A program made the translations under genes and the position numbers. Of a stretch of DNA of 64,000 bases, positions 46,470 to 58,984 are shown piece by piece (the first letter of the stretch is position 1; each line of letters starts with the position of its first letter). The notes under the pieces are model-generated. The model made no database searches. It was not told the origin of the DNA and worked only from the letters and a program-made list of their open reading frames with translations. Origin of the DNA: Daphnia pulex (lineage: Eukaryota; Arthropoda; Branchiopoda; Diplostraca; Daphniidae); assembly GCF_021134715.1 (NCBI RefSeq), contig NC_060025.1, positions 5,766,001 to 5,830,000 of the forward strand. The letters are read 5' to 3'.

Positions 46470-47252
46470 CACGTGGATCAATTTGTACCATTTGATGAAA
46501 AAGTCGGGGAGAAGGACAACTCCTGGGACCAGGATCAATCCCATCCAGAAGACGGGCGAGGACAGGATCAAGTGGGAAATACCGGCCATGTCGGCATCCG
46601 CAATCAGTGGTTAGCCGGGCCAGCAATCCAAGCTACTCTATAAAAGAAAGCCATTAGAGTCAATCGAATAAACTTGACATTAGTAAAATGGTTTTACCTG
46701 TAAATCGCTAAAAAGAGAATCCACGCCAAAACCGATCCTCCGTAAGCCAATGTGGAAAACCACGTCCACGAGTAAGTCTCCAGTGCGGCCTTGAGGCAGA
46801 CCGTGACCACAACATAAGTGTAGATGATGTTGCCCAGAATGACGTAGCTTCCATCCATACCATTGGTTAAGATAATGCCTTCATCAAAGGCCATCAGCGG
46901 TAGCCAAAACAACAACGCGGAATGGATCATATAAGGGAAAATAAAAATTTACATCACATCTCATCTGAGCGGGAAAAAATTTATGAGCGAGAATACCATT
47001 AGACATCCAGTACCAGAAAACCTTGCCATTGAAATACTGGGCTGCCTGTGAGGGTTTGTAGAGTTTCGGGTAATTGTAGGAAACAATGGCAGTGCAACGC
47101 CAGTCAAACAGTCCCAGGGCTAAAGGTGCCCCACCAGTGAACAGTATGTTGTAAAGACCAATGGCCCATCGCTCTAAGAGGATCTGGCCGGACCAGGCAG
47201 AGTAGTACGCGAACCAGAGCTCGATCATGTAAAGGGTTATATTCTTATAGAA
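46470..47252 (-). pseudogene. P4-type ATPase (phospholipid flippase) C-terminal fragment
   Basis: Minus-strand blocks encode the last transmembrane helices of an ATP8A/ATP8B-class flippase. About 47252-46985 reads FYKNITLYMIELWFAYYSAW, SGQILLERWAIGLYNILFTG, LALGLFDWRC and PKLYKPSQAAQYFNGKVFWY. 46924-46698 reads HSALLFWLPLMAFDEGIILT, GSYVILGNIIYTYVVVTVCL and ETYSWTWFSTLAYGGSVLAW, ending in a good donor AG|GTAAAA. 46637 to about 46470 reads ADMAGISHLILSSPVFWMGL and ILVPGVVLLPDFF. The first block lacks a proper donor. The third enters out of frame (stop after GPANH) before the readable frame resumes. The ATPase core is absent, and the homology begins abruptly at about 47252, next to a repeat that starts at about 47270. 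I judge it a 5'-truncated, dead duplicate. Confidence 0.8.
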
Positions 47253-47269
47253 AGAGTATAGAATGAATT

Positions 47270-47530
47270 GGCTCTTCAGGGTCTTTGCATGTAATAATGG
47301 ATCAGGTGGAAATCAATATAATTCAAATCAGTTTTTCACGCTTATTCTAGCAGTATTTTTATTTATTTTTTAATTATTATTTCCCCAAGTAATATATCTT
47401 CATAGTTGAGATAAACTCCCCCCATTAAAAACGCACCAATCCATTTTTGTGGACGACGTGACCTTCATCCAGATCACCCTTTTCGTGTTCCCCCTTTTGG
47501 CCCTTAGGGCAAAAGAGGGTTGTAGGCAGG
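47270..47530 (+). repeat. Dispersed repeat, copy 1
   Basis: This interval, starting GGGTCTTTGCATG.AATAA and containing CAGTTTTTCACGC and later CCCTTAGGGC, is similar to 63560-63860 on the same strand and to 50040-50262 on the opposite strand. It may form the distal part of the copia LTR that begins at 47734 on the minus strand. That is unproven because the other copies have no copia sequence next to them. Confidence 0.7.
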
Positions 47531-47612
47531 ACGGTAGAGAGGGGGAGAGACATGGTTGCACTGATTGGCTGATGCGTCTAAGCGGAAGATTGAGCGTTCA
47601 CAGTTTAAACTT

Positions 47613-47698
47613 GTTTGTGCGGCGCACCTCCCACGCTCAAACTTAGTTGAGCTGTGCGCCACTCAAAAATTTGAGCTTGGGAGGTGTGCCGCACAAAC
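47613..47698. repeat. Hairpin with 29-bp arms inside the copia LTR region
   Basis: The arms 47613-47641 and 47670-47698 are reverse complements with two mismatches (core GTTTGTGCGGC / GCCGCACAAAC) around a 28-bp loop. It lies within the first 125 bp of the putative LTR. Confidence 0.85.
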
Positions 47699-47733
47699 TT
47701 TGAGCCGCTAGTTGCAAGACTGGCTACATCAAC

Positions 47734-48720
47734 ACTCCTCCCTTAACCGTAAACTGGAAAACAAAATTAGGATAAATTTATCAATTCAAGGTTCCGTACT
47801 TAGGCTCCGGGATTTCTCTGATTGTTGGAAAGGGTAAATGTCAGTCTTTTGAAGAATTTGGGCCTGGAATAGAAAGCACAGATATTGATTTACGAGAGAT
47901 TTCGAAAGCATCGCGTGATAAAGCTTACTGTTGCCGTTTTCTGGACAATACCAATATCTTGATATAAGTTTCGCAACCAGGCTACTTTTCTTGTTGTCTC
48001 TTATGCTTTAACATACCCCGCTTCTGTTGTGGACAGAGAAACACACTGCTGTTGTCGGCTTCCTCAAGTCACCGGTTCACCGTTTAACATAACAACATAA
48101 CCAGTAGTAGACCGGCGTATAATTGTGTCTCCCTCATTGTCAGCGTAACAAAAGGCAACAAGAGTGTTGTTGTTGTTGCTACCGAAACAGATCCCATAGC
48201 TTTCTGAACCCTATACATATGCCAAAATACTATTAACAGCGTTTTTGTTGGATTTGTCTTGGACGAATGTTTGGCCACTTGGCCAACAGCAAAATTAATG
48301 TCAGACGGGTCACACATAAATTAATGACAGCTCCCACAGCAGTACGATAAGTATATTTCTTCAATGAATTCAAAGGATGTTGAGAAACAGTTAGGCGAGT
48401 ATTTGAGTCAGCTGGGGTGCTAACTACATCACAAGTTTGCATATTAAATGCGAACAAAAGATTTGCAACATACGATGGTTGCACATACAATTTACGGTTG
48501 GTCCGGTCACGAGTAATATGAAATCCAACGAAACGATCAACTTCTTTAGGTTTGATTTCAAAATGAGTTTGAGGTTGGGAGGAGGAAAAAAGATCAGAGA
48601 CAAGTTGGGCATCGTTACACACCAATATAATCAAATTCAGGTTTTTAATAAAAGATTCAGCCTCATCATGCCAACAACAGTTTTTCCATAGTGATTCCAC
48701 AAGATTTTGGTCGGCATAAA
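47734..48720 (-). mobile_element. Ty1/copia retrotransposon 3' part, decayed
   Basis: On the minus strand, 48700-48300 encodes the end of the reverse transcriptase: PKEVDRFVGFHITRDRTNRK, LYVQPSYVANLLFAFNMQTC and AVGAVINLCVTRLT. Shifted frames then give the RNase H: IIRRSTTGYVVMLNGEPVT, a TGA where a tryptophan is expected, and QQQCVSLSTTEAGYVKA, where glutamate of the usual TTEAEY is glycine. A purine tract (GGGAGGAG on the minus strand, 47735-47744) directly precedes TGTTGATGTAGCC at 47734, a typical polypurine tract followed by the start of a 3' LTR. The LTR would extend towards 47.3 kb. Gag, protease and integrase are absent. The element is non-functional. Confidence 0.82.
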
Positions 48721-49385
48721 ACTAGATAAAGACAAAGTTACTGTCAGACAGTAAAATTATTTTACCTTTTTATGATTAACCTACAACTAATAAACACTAA
48801 AGATGCATAAAGTGGAATTATGGAACAACCACTGATCTCTCATGACTCTGGTTGCTGGCTATTAAGCATCATTTAATTTTTAAACTTCGTAAATATCAAT
48901 TATATATTTTACATATGAAGATGGCTCCCATTAAAAATCGTCAACTTGGTTTCAACGTGGTTCCAGAGCATTCTAGATAATATTGTACCTTAATGAAGTG
49001 CAAATGTGTAATCCAATAGGTAGCTATAACCATACCATAAGTTGGTTAATATATATTTTTCAGTTAGAAATTTGCCTTTCAAACATCGTTCGTGGAGAGT
49101 TAATTCTTTACATTTTTTGTTTTTAACAAACTTAGTGTTTCTATTCAAACACCACAAGTTGAGGCAAATTATTGATGAATTAAAACTACTTGATGTTGGT
49201 GTAGAAATTGAGGTGAAGGCTTTCCATCGAATTTGCAGATAATTTAGCAATCCACCAAATTTGCAAATCGGCTTCAGAAAATGTCGGCCTTGCTTGGGAA
49301 TTCATAGCGAAATAAAAAAAAAATATTATTCAAATTTTTTACTGTACGCCGTCTCACAAGGACAACGAGCAGTCTGCAGCTATGG
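48721..49385. other. Unassigned A/T-rich stretch
   Basis: No recognised element; short frames at 48990-49250 on both strands have no domain. Confidence 0.45.
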
Positions 49386-49525
49386 AGAACGTTTAGCTTT
49401 CGAAGCATTACTCGTGGCTGTATGGTCTTCATAACACCAAAATATTGAACAAACTACATATTTGTCCCGTATTTTGTGGATTACCCCCCGACGTGATGCA
49501 CGAAGGAGTCATCCGGTCAGTAATC
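49386..49525 (+). mobile_element. Fragment of a transposon-associated ORF (GLPPDVMHE block)
   Basis: The plus-strand reading YGLHNTKILNKLHICPVFCG continues to LPPDVMHEGVI. This matches a block (LNxLxYFHVxxGLPPDVMHDxxEGV) that I know from large, multicopy, transposon-borne proteins of arthropods. Only about 40 codons remain, with no flanking frame. The assignment is from memory of the motif. Confidence 0.5.
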
Positions 49526-50039
49526 CGGAGTAACTCCATCTATACTAACTACTTCTGTAGTACTGTACTACTTCTGTGTAGCAATCAATGAATTAATTAC
49601 TGATAACTTGGAATTTTTTTATGACAACATAAAATTTTTATTGGCTTCTGAGATATTGCGATGAGGTACTACATTGGGTTTCAGTTTCAGATATCCGATA
49701 CCATTTTTGAATTTATTATATTCTTTCAAATTTCAAACTAAAGATGTGATTGAAAAACGTTTTACTCAGTCTAAGTTTCAAAATAGTTACCTAAAAATAT
49801 TTATCGCACATTTCTGGAGAGAAATTACAGCTTTCTGGTTTCTAGACCTAATTCAATGAACCTTACTTTCATTTTTTCAACATATCTGGGATATTGTAAA
49901 AACTTAAGTTACGCATTATTCCTTAGACCACCAGTACATTTAGGTACCAAACATTTGTGGTTCTTCATGTTTCTACATAAAAAAACTTAGACTTCTAATT
50001 TTAAAAATTTGAAACATCGCAAATTTTACGTTATTTCGG

Positions 50040-50262
50040 TAAGAAGTGTCTTCATTTCCAGGACTGTCCACCAAAAATGGCGAAGATCAGTTTTAACGTG
50101 GGAGGAGCCTATCACCACTTTGAAGAGAGATAAGCCTTCGCCCCGAAATAATAATTTTAAAATTTAAAAAAAATACCATGAGAATCTGCGTACAAAACTG
50201 ATTCTAATGTTTTTTATTTCCACCTGATCTCTTATAAATGCAAAGACCCTCTTCAAGAATCA
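50040..50262 (-). repeat. Dispersed repeat, copy 2 (reverse orientation)
   Basis: The reverse complement begins GGGTCTTTGCATTTATAAGA and contains GATTCTCATGGTATTTTTTT and CGCCATTTTTGGTGG. These are shared with the copy at 63560-63860, and the beginning is shared with 47270. It ends near a GAAATGAAGACAC stretch. Confidence 0.7.
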
Positions 50263-53200
50263 GTATTATTTGTACTTATTTTAATTTAAAATCCCCAAAA
50301 GATAACGTTTGCAATCATTTTTAACATAGTTTGTCGCGAGGGAAGATTTACATTTATATGCAAAGTACTGAAAACCAAACAATTCGTTTCTCACATCCAA
50401 CAAGCTTTCAAAATCACCCTAGATGGTTCTTTTATAAAAGCTAGTCGATCCAAACAATCTTAAAAATGGTCGAAATTTGGTTTACTCCTGCAATGTTTTA
50501 GAAGACCTGAAAACAATTAAGATTTATTTATAGCATCTGAAACGAGTGTAAGTGATGCCTTTGTAATAAATTAAACTCCGTGAAAATAAAATAGTATAAT
50601 CATGCCCTTGTTTCTTACTTTATGCTTTTTCCCTTTATAAAATTAATACACATAGTTTTTTCCCATTGTTATTTAATTGGAATTTTGAATTGAGAACAAC
50701 AAAGAAATTGTTTCTTGTCATCCATCATCACTACTCCTTGAGACATATATCACACAGGATAACTATAATGAATGCATTCAGAGGAAGATCCATTGATATT
50801 AGCTTCAACAATGTTAAAGAAATTCTCTTCTTGAAAGGTAAGACAACATTGAGCAGCAACGCATTGGAGGATCTTCAATGGAAGAATTTTATTCATTCTT
50901 GTTCCAGAAGTTCTTAACTGAATAGAATGAGTTGGAGAAAATAGCAAGATTGCTGGCGACTACTTCAGACTATTCATTCTCGATGAAGTAGGGAAAAAAA
51001 TCCGGAAGTTGATTGCAGAGAATTATTTGGATTACATTCATAGTCAGAGTCGTGAGCCATAGCATAGAGACCGTTCTAAGTTGGGCCATAGCGAATGTCT
51101 TAGTTCATTGTCGCCTCTTGAGGTAAGAAAGGTACTACTGATTAACGATCTACTACTAGATTTTTCAGGTACTATTTACCAATGATCTGCTCCTGGATTT
51201 TCTCAGAAATGGGAAAATCTGTCGAAGAGCGAAGGATATATCTAGCCGAGAGGCACGCACCAAATACATGAGGTTTCCTATAGCCTCTCTGTATGGCAAT
51301 CGGTAGAGCTTTCTTCCATTTTCTTTTGACGACGTGTTCCAGGAAAATGTCAGGCCTCAACAGTGCTCAGGCGTAAACCACACTCTACGAAGAAAGTATA
51401 AAATATGGCGTTACATACTCTGGATGCTTGCTTTAGTCTACATCAGAACTTATGTAGACGACAGACTAAAATTTATTTTTCTGAACCGAGAAAACCTTTC
51501 AATTGTTGGAAGTAAGTTCCCTCATCAGTTACGGAAATGAAGGCTTCATGCCAAGTTTGATTATCTCGAAATATTTGGAAGCGAATAAAATTGAGTGATA
51601 GTTCAATACTGGCTAGAATTTTTCTCGTTAATCAATGCTGTAAATGTGTGAAAAACCCTTATTCAATTATCTGGCTTTGTAGCTTCAATTGCATTTTTTA
51701 CTGAAGTTTCGGTCACAGAATTGCCAGCTTGAGTCGAAACGTAAGATTGCTTAGGTTGAACATCTTAAAATAAAGTTTCAAACTCCCTCTTAATATGAGT
51801 AACGGTGTTTCATCCATACCAATATAAGACGATGAATGTTTTTCAGCTGTAGGTGGGAAAAAATTAAAAACTATAAAATTTGTGAATTCTATTGAAAAAA
51901 CTGATTTGTTATTTCAATTCATCAAGAAACACATCTCTAAGGATTTAATTTGTTTTCTTCCAACGTAATTCAAAAAATGGTAGTACTTTTGAGTGATTGC
52001 ATATGCATACCCATAAAAAATATGATGCTTTTCGAGTCAAGTTTCCGTCGGTAGCTTTAGGAATGATAAATGAACGCGATGGATCCAGGAATCTGCAGAT
52101 GAGAGACATTTTGTCTTGGGCCACGCAATATTTTATATAGAGTAATTGATGACATGGTATTAATACTTATGTGATTTCGAGTGTTGACAGCACAGGTAAT
52201 TGCTTTTCCACGGAATTCCCAGAAGAAAATGTTAAACATGTAGTAGATGGTTGCAACCAGCTTCAACGATCGTGCGATTTCCTCTCTCTTCCACACTAGT
52301 TATGTTCTGGGATGATGAGTTGTGCTGATAAATTTAAAATTTACGCTAATCCAAAATAAGGCAGCACAATATTGAATGTAAATGTTACTGAACCCTGTTG
52401 AGAATATCCAAATATACTTAGGAGAAGGCGGAGGCAGAGGCCCAAAGTACCCGGGCCACTGAGGTCTTGTTGTATTGTCCGTGGTTGTTCGACAATAACT
52501 ATATAGTGTTGACCTTGTATATTCAGCTGTTTCTAAGCAAACAAAAATAAAATAAAACAATGGGAAGCAGCCACTTGGTGTTATCTCCTCTTATTCCATA
52601 TTCAGATCTCTCCTGCACTCATACAGCAAACATGTCAGAAGAAGGCTCTTCGACGTTGACTAGCTCGTCTGACTCAAGCTTGAATCCTTCAGATAGAGGA
52701 AATTGTCTAAATGGGTAGTGACCGCCCTAAAAGATAAAGAAAACAGGGACTTCTCTGCTACCCCATCTTAGCCGCGATTTTCTACCCCCGCACGTTTGAC
52801 TTCAACACCAATATTGACACCAAAAAGAAGAGAAGAAAAGAGAGTATCGAAAGATTCCTTTTCGTAAGTTTTTAGACTTAGCAAAGCCAATTTCTTCCTT
52901 TCGAACGAGAGAATTTAAATTTATTCTAATCGGACGTCAAAGTGACCTTGACAGCAGTCAAACTTTGGTCATCACAGTTACAAGAGATATCCTTCAGGTG
53001 ATTGCATGACATTCTGCCCCAAATCTACCTTGGATTCTTCTATTCTACTAGACGACCACAAGAACCTAATTGAAGGAGATCACCCGTTCGGCCCAGAGTT
53101 TTCACTGGTGTACCAGTCACGGTAGCTCCAAATGACGCATTATTATTTTGAGCGGTGGCCCACATCAACGAGCCAGCAATCAGATGAAAGATCCCGACAG

Positions 53201-56200
53201 CTTCGGGGTTCAGACGGACAGATATTGAGAGTATCAATTATTTTCGTCAATTCTCTTGTTTTTGGAGGTCAATTTATCGGACGAATTACTGGTGTAAGAT
53301 ACTAACAAGACACTACACAATTTTCTAATTCTACCACGAATTTCCGGAATTCAGTGGTGGGCGATGCACTCGTTAAAATAAGGCCTAATCGCATAATTTG
53401 ACGCTGCAACTCGCAGACAACGAGGGCGTGGCAACAGACGCATAGCGTTGTTTACACCCTCCTTTCCAAGCCCAGACCATGCGCACCAAATCCGTGAGTG
53501 GTAACGTTCCAGTGGGCGAGCAAAAAAAATTAAAAACTCTTTGCTTTTGAGCCCCCAAACCCCCCCCCCCCCCCCCTGTGTTGGCTAAGCCTTTAGGCTA
53601 AGCGGCCTTGATCAGCATTTTCTTACTAGCTCAATTCCTATTACGCGTTGCAAATTGGGGAAACGAAAAATATTGAAACTTTTTACCGTTTACCCTGAGT
53701 TAACTAGGATAATCGCCGATGATTAGGTCTACAATCAATTGGCTTCATCCGTCTAAAAACACACTCCAGGAAGCAACAGGTGCTAGAAATTTCAGCAGAC
53801 CTACCACGGCATTAATCCACACTTTTTAGCGTAGCCATCCGGAATTTCACGCCAAAGCCGAGCCTTCCTCCGATCGTTACTTTAACCCTGTTGCTGCAAC
53901 AATGAAGTATTCGGACACCTTCTTACCAATCCCCCTAAGCACAGTGGCTTATATGGGGTCGAAAAAAATGCTGATCCCTTGTCAGTCGGAAATCGGAAAT
54001 TCTGATATTCCTGTCGGAAAGCTTCAATGAGTGGAATCGGATAGTAATGGCGGCTCTTCGGCACAAGACAAACGAACAACTATCGTTACATTTCGTGGCT
54101 TTGAAGACACAACAGTTATTGTCGAACAATTACGGACAATGAGTAATTGTTCGACGCGTGCAATACTCTTAGTATCAATAGGAGTTATTAATTTCTTGGT
54201 TGGAAAGTACACCCACACTTCCATTTGCCGAAGAATGAAGACCAAATTGTTTTATTCTGCCAACGGATTGAGAAAGAGACAACATAGACACATTAGAGAT
54301 AATTGGAGCTGTTTCCATCTTCCATAAAAGTAAAGCTGCGCAAATATTAGATTGACTTTGCTGGAAGGAAGCTCGAGAAAGCCTTCAAAGTTAGTTCTTC
54401 ACAATTCGGAAATTATTTACCCATAGAAGGTCATCATGATCAATCGAATCTGGAAAAGCTTGCTCTTAGATCAAAGAAGAGATTCAGTTTACCAAACAAA
54501 AAACTAAATTTCCAACCAAAGAAATTCTCATTGGAAAACGCAATCTTGCCTAGTCAGCCAACGTTTTTGTAAATGAGTATTTTTGAAAAAAACAATGCTT
54601 TCCCAATCAATTTATTTGTGGAATTTGTAAAACTGTCTTTTTAAAGATTGGACAGATTGGTGGTTGATATTTTTCGCGCTTTAAAAATAGCAGGATACAT
54701 TATTGATCTTTTCAATGAACATATCTGCAATTTTTTAGATGAATTAGTCAGTGATCCGATCGAGTCTTGAGATGTTGATGCGTGACGTTCCACAGAATGT
54801 GGGATGTACTCTAGTTCCCCGGATTCATTAAAAATGCATCAACCTCAAGTAACAATCGGATCCTGTTTGACCATCTGATGATTTTATTGGCGTTTAGTTT
54901 TTGTTTTGTTTTTTGTTACCAAGTTAAGGACCACGATAGCTGCTTGAATTCATTGAGGAAATTACTACGATAATGTTAGTCACCGATTGCTTGAAATGTG
55001 CAAATCTTGCATTAAATTTTACAGAAATCTAAAGACCTTACTAATAGCTGTTAATTTCAATTAAAACTGTTTTCTTTTAACCCATAATTTGTCCAATAAT
55101 GAATATTTAATTTTGGAAGGGAACAGAAACAAGGATAACAACGAAAAGCCATAGACTTATAACCCTTAGTTCGGGAATTCTTTTTGCTTTTTATATAATA
55201 TTTCGATTCGTTGTGACACCAAGAATTTCGTTGTGTCATAAAATATGAAATTTGTGTGGTCGAGTCGCAAAATTTCCCGAAAATACTATACTGAATCGCT
55301 GTCCAATAATCAAAAGCCAATGTTTTTAGGCGGAATTTTACAATTCCTTCATATCATCTGAGTAATTTTAGTTTATAACTGTATTTCTTAAGGTTTTGGA
55401 GAGTTTGTCATTTTATAGATATTTTTCAGTTGCTACAACTGTAAAAATTCTCAGATGATTTCAAAATTCATTTTTATATCTATGAATATGTTAATATCAA
55501 CAGACAAGTGAGATTAATAATATGATAATAAAAATTAGAGTTTATTTTTCTATAGAAATTCTTGCTCCCATATTACTAACTAATTTGCATTAGTGCAACA
55601 ATTGACAATAGACATGTTGACAATGATTCAATGAGAAGGAAAAATAGTTCCTACTGCGAAATATTCAAAAATATGCAGTAAAAATGGGGTTGAATATGTG
55701 CAGAGAACGATCTTATTGACGACACGAAACAAAAATATTCACATTAAATTATTTTCTGGTGAATAATACAATTTCTGAGTGTTAACTTTCATGAGGTTCT
55801 CGTTAAACCCCTCTTAAATTTGCAAATAATCTATTACTATAACGAGTGACAAAGGCAATATTTTTTTTCCAGCCTGGCACATAAGGGTTCTTCCCCCTAC
55901 TGGTTCCAGGAGTAGAGAGACGTACCCTATTAAACTTTCTAAGTTTCTTTTTATTTAACCTTTTTCCATGCCTTTTTGCAATTTAGAATTGTTAAATTAG
56001 TGTTGAAACAATTCTAAATAGCCAGGAGAAGAATGTCACCATATCGTTTCAATGGGCTTGGATCGGATGCTGAGTTGCATGTATTTGCAATAGCCACTCC
56101 AAATACCAACTCCACATTTTTTACTAGAATTAATTCAAATTTATCTTTGATCACCCCTTTTTGCCTTCTTAGTTTCTTCTCTGTTTCTTCTTGATTTATC

Positions 56201-58290
56201 CTTTTCATTATTTCCTTGGAGCAGGCAGGTGAGTGTCCAAAATGTTTTGTTTACTTTAATAAAACTGGCAACTTCAATGGTTAGCCTACTCTTTTTTAAT
56301 AAGAAAGCTAGCTACTAGTTGAGAATAGAGAAAAACAATGACGTCAACCCCAGCCAGGGCAACCTCGTGGCGGCCATATTTGGGATCACTTGAATTTTTT
56401 ACCGTGTGCAGTGCTTTTAGGGTTTTGAGGTCCCTTAGATTACAGTCTGTAGTTTTATTCTAAAAAATCGGTTGCAGTAATAAAAAGGGGAATTGAATAG
56501 GGAATTTTTCATGTAGTTATCTTTTTTTCGGAATTCCCGTTTATTTATTAAATAAAACATACGGGAATACCAATAGAAGAGGGAAGTAGAAAAAATTATT
56601 TAGAAGTGTTAATGATGGGAATCGGTGTTATGTTACCGGATGTCGTGTAAATAATTCAAAAGAATTTAAAAGGAAAAAAGAGTAACATATTCCCAAGTTC
56701 CAAAGAATTCACTATGAAAATGGCAAGAGTTAATGTCTAAATCGCGAGTTAATACTCTTGATCTAAATCGTCAAGAATCTGTAGTCGAAATTTTGATGTA
56801 AACGACGATTGATTAAAGATCTATCAGGATTAATTACTGCGTTTGGATTGAAAACAATTTATACTTGAATGAGAGATCGCTCACCGTAAGACCTCTTCAC
56901 GACTGCTACGTGATTGGATATGGTGTTTTGCGACCGAATTAATACTCCTTTCAAAGGAGTAATTTGTAGCTGAAAAATAGGAGTTATGGGAAAAGAAATG
57001 TGTTGACCTATCTTCGTAAAAGAATGAACAAGGCACAAAAAAAAATTCAAATAAAGAGGCAGAAGATGAAGTTTTGTTTAATCACTCAACAGAAGCAAAC
57101 AAAAATTCACGGTTTTAGACGAATGTTTCGTGTTTTGGAATCAAGAGCGAATGATCGAAAAGAATCCTATTATATCAACACAAATAATAACTTATTTTTC
57201 TTATTTTACACAAACAAATTTATTTTCCCTAGATAGTATGGTGAAATTAGGGAGTTACCACAAACAAATTAGAATTTGAATATTTTATCATGAGCTTTGT
57301 TCATATCTGTGCAATGCTCTTCTCTTTAAAACCCCCATGAATCCCATGTTTACAGAAAGGTATAAAAATAATAGTTGAAAATTTTAAACTTTTCAAAATC
57401 TATGTATCTCTACTTAATTGTCCCAATAAATTATTTAAAAAAAATTTAATAGTTGGAATTCTTTCAGTCTTTTCGTGTAACAATTTTGGTGCAATTCTCA
57501 TAAGAATAAATGTGTGAAAAAAATAAAACGCACAACCAATTTTTTCCTCGCCAAAATGTGTCCGTTGTTAACAAGCGCTCATGGGAAAATGGAAAATTTA
57601 AAAAATATTACAGCTTATACATTTAACCACGTACAAGTTCTACCCTGGTTTCATTCTAAAGCTACTTAACTCCCCTTTTACAAGCACAAATTTGCTTTCA
57701 GGTGGAACGTTAGTATATAAGTTATTAACGCAATTCTAGACACTAATTGTGCATACTTTTCCAAGCGTTCCGTACCATTGAGTGACACACAAGGTGTGCT
57801 GCTATTCTAGCAGCTTCGGATTTGTTTACTGTTTTTCATAGTGACTCCTCCAAATCTCCAACTCCTCCAAAAGTGAGTAAGTTGAGTAAGTTGAGAACTT
57901 AAGTAAGTACCATCGTCTTTTGTAAAATTGTTCATGCGATGTGGGGGGAAATCAGACACTTTTGGGGAGAATTGTTGCTGTCCAGCGATTTTCTTTTTTC
58001 TTCTTTCTTCCAAAATTAATCTACAGTTTAGTTCCACCTGTCTGCTTCATTTTGACATTTCTTATTCTATTGTTTCCTAATTCATTTCTTATTCTATTAC
58101 TTATTCAATTTTTGAAATTGTTTTATTTTTTTATTGAAATTTTAAAAAAATATATTCATTTTATTGACATAAGGAAATTAATGATATTACTCGTTGTGTT
58201 TCAAAATTTTTCACACGTTGTGTTTCAGGGTATGTTTGATAACACGATCGCATCTTGAACGAGTCGAAGTCGGTTCTCCCTCGGTAACGG
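50263..58290. other. About 8 kb without a recognisable gene
   Basis: Both strands were read. Frames of 60-105 codons (for example 51172-51360, 53040-53237, 54024-54327, 55057-55320 and 57941-58258) are unsupported by domains, splice partners or composition. The stretch is A/T-rich throughout. It probably contains eroded transposons that I cannot identify. Confidence 0.5.
53560..53576. repeat. Homopolymer C17
   Basis: Seventeen consecutive C, directly preceded by CCCCCAAA. The opposite strand is G-rich and could fold as a quadruplex; the run length may be uncertain in the assembly. Confidence 0.85.
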
Positions 58291-58983
58291 AATGGTCTTA
58301 GATTTTTTCTTTACTTCCCTTATCATCCTTGTTCTTGATTTTACGTTGAATCCTGGGTTTAACTGCTGTAGGGAGTGTAGCAGGAATGTTACTTGGGTGG
58401 TTGGTGTTTTCCTTCAATGGCAGCAAACGACGTTTAACTGGATTTTTCTTGTTCCCCTTCTCTTCTTTCTTTATGTAGTCTTCTTCAATCTTGTTGGTTT
58501 CTGGTGAATCTGTCAGGATCCGTGTACTTGCTAATCTACTATAGACGCCTGCGTGAACCCGTCGATGGTATAACCTTAGGAAACGGCCGAATACTCTCTA
58601 GTCTCACATCATCACCTTAAAGAACAATAATATTGTTGAATGAACAAATGGAATTGAAATTGGTGAAGTTTCCAGCGAAAGCCTCATCAGCGATGTCTTC
58701 AGTGGTAGTTGTAGGCTGAGTTTGATCTAAGAAACAAAAAAAAAATATTTGCGAATGCTAACAGACACTAAGCGTCAAATACAATATGCATGATTTAACT
58801 ACCTGGTCTGTTCGTTACTAGACTAGGAGTAAATTGAAACGAAGGAATCGCATTTCTATTAAACGGCCAAATTCCTGATTTCTTGAATCCTGCAGTGGTG
58901 TTTTCGGTGACAATTTTGAGGACAAAGGGAACTTGTGAAAGACCGGCAATGTCTTTTAGTCGAATGCGTTGACCAGGATTAGC
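58291..58983 (-). pseudogene. Pogo/Tigger-type transposase 3' part, second copy
   Basis: Nearly identical along its whole length to 22101-22787, in the same orientation. It carries the same GFKKSGIWPFN-like exon, the same intron (donor GACCAG|GTAGTT), the same DxTQ..TTTED exon and the same basic tail. Differences are scattered substitutions and small indels. It is truncated at about 58983, inside the transposase, where unrelated sequence begins, so it is a 5'-truncated fragment. Confidence 0.85.
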
Positions 58984-58984
58984 T

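Noticed and set aside
46234..46614. 126-codon plus-strand frame
   Set aside because: Overlaps the antisense of the P4-ATPase fragment and starts in a TTTC-rich stretch; no domain.
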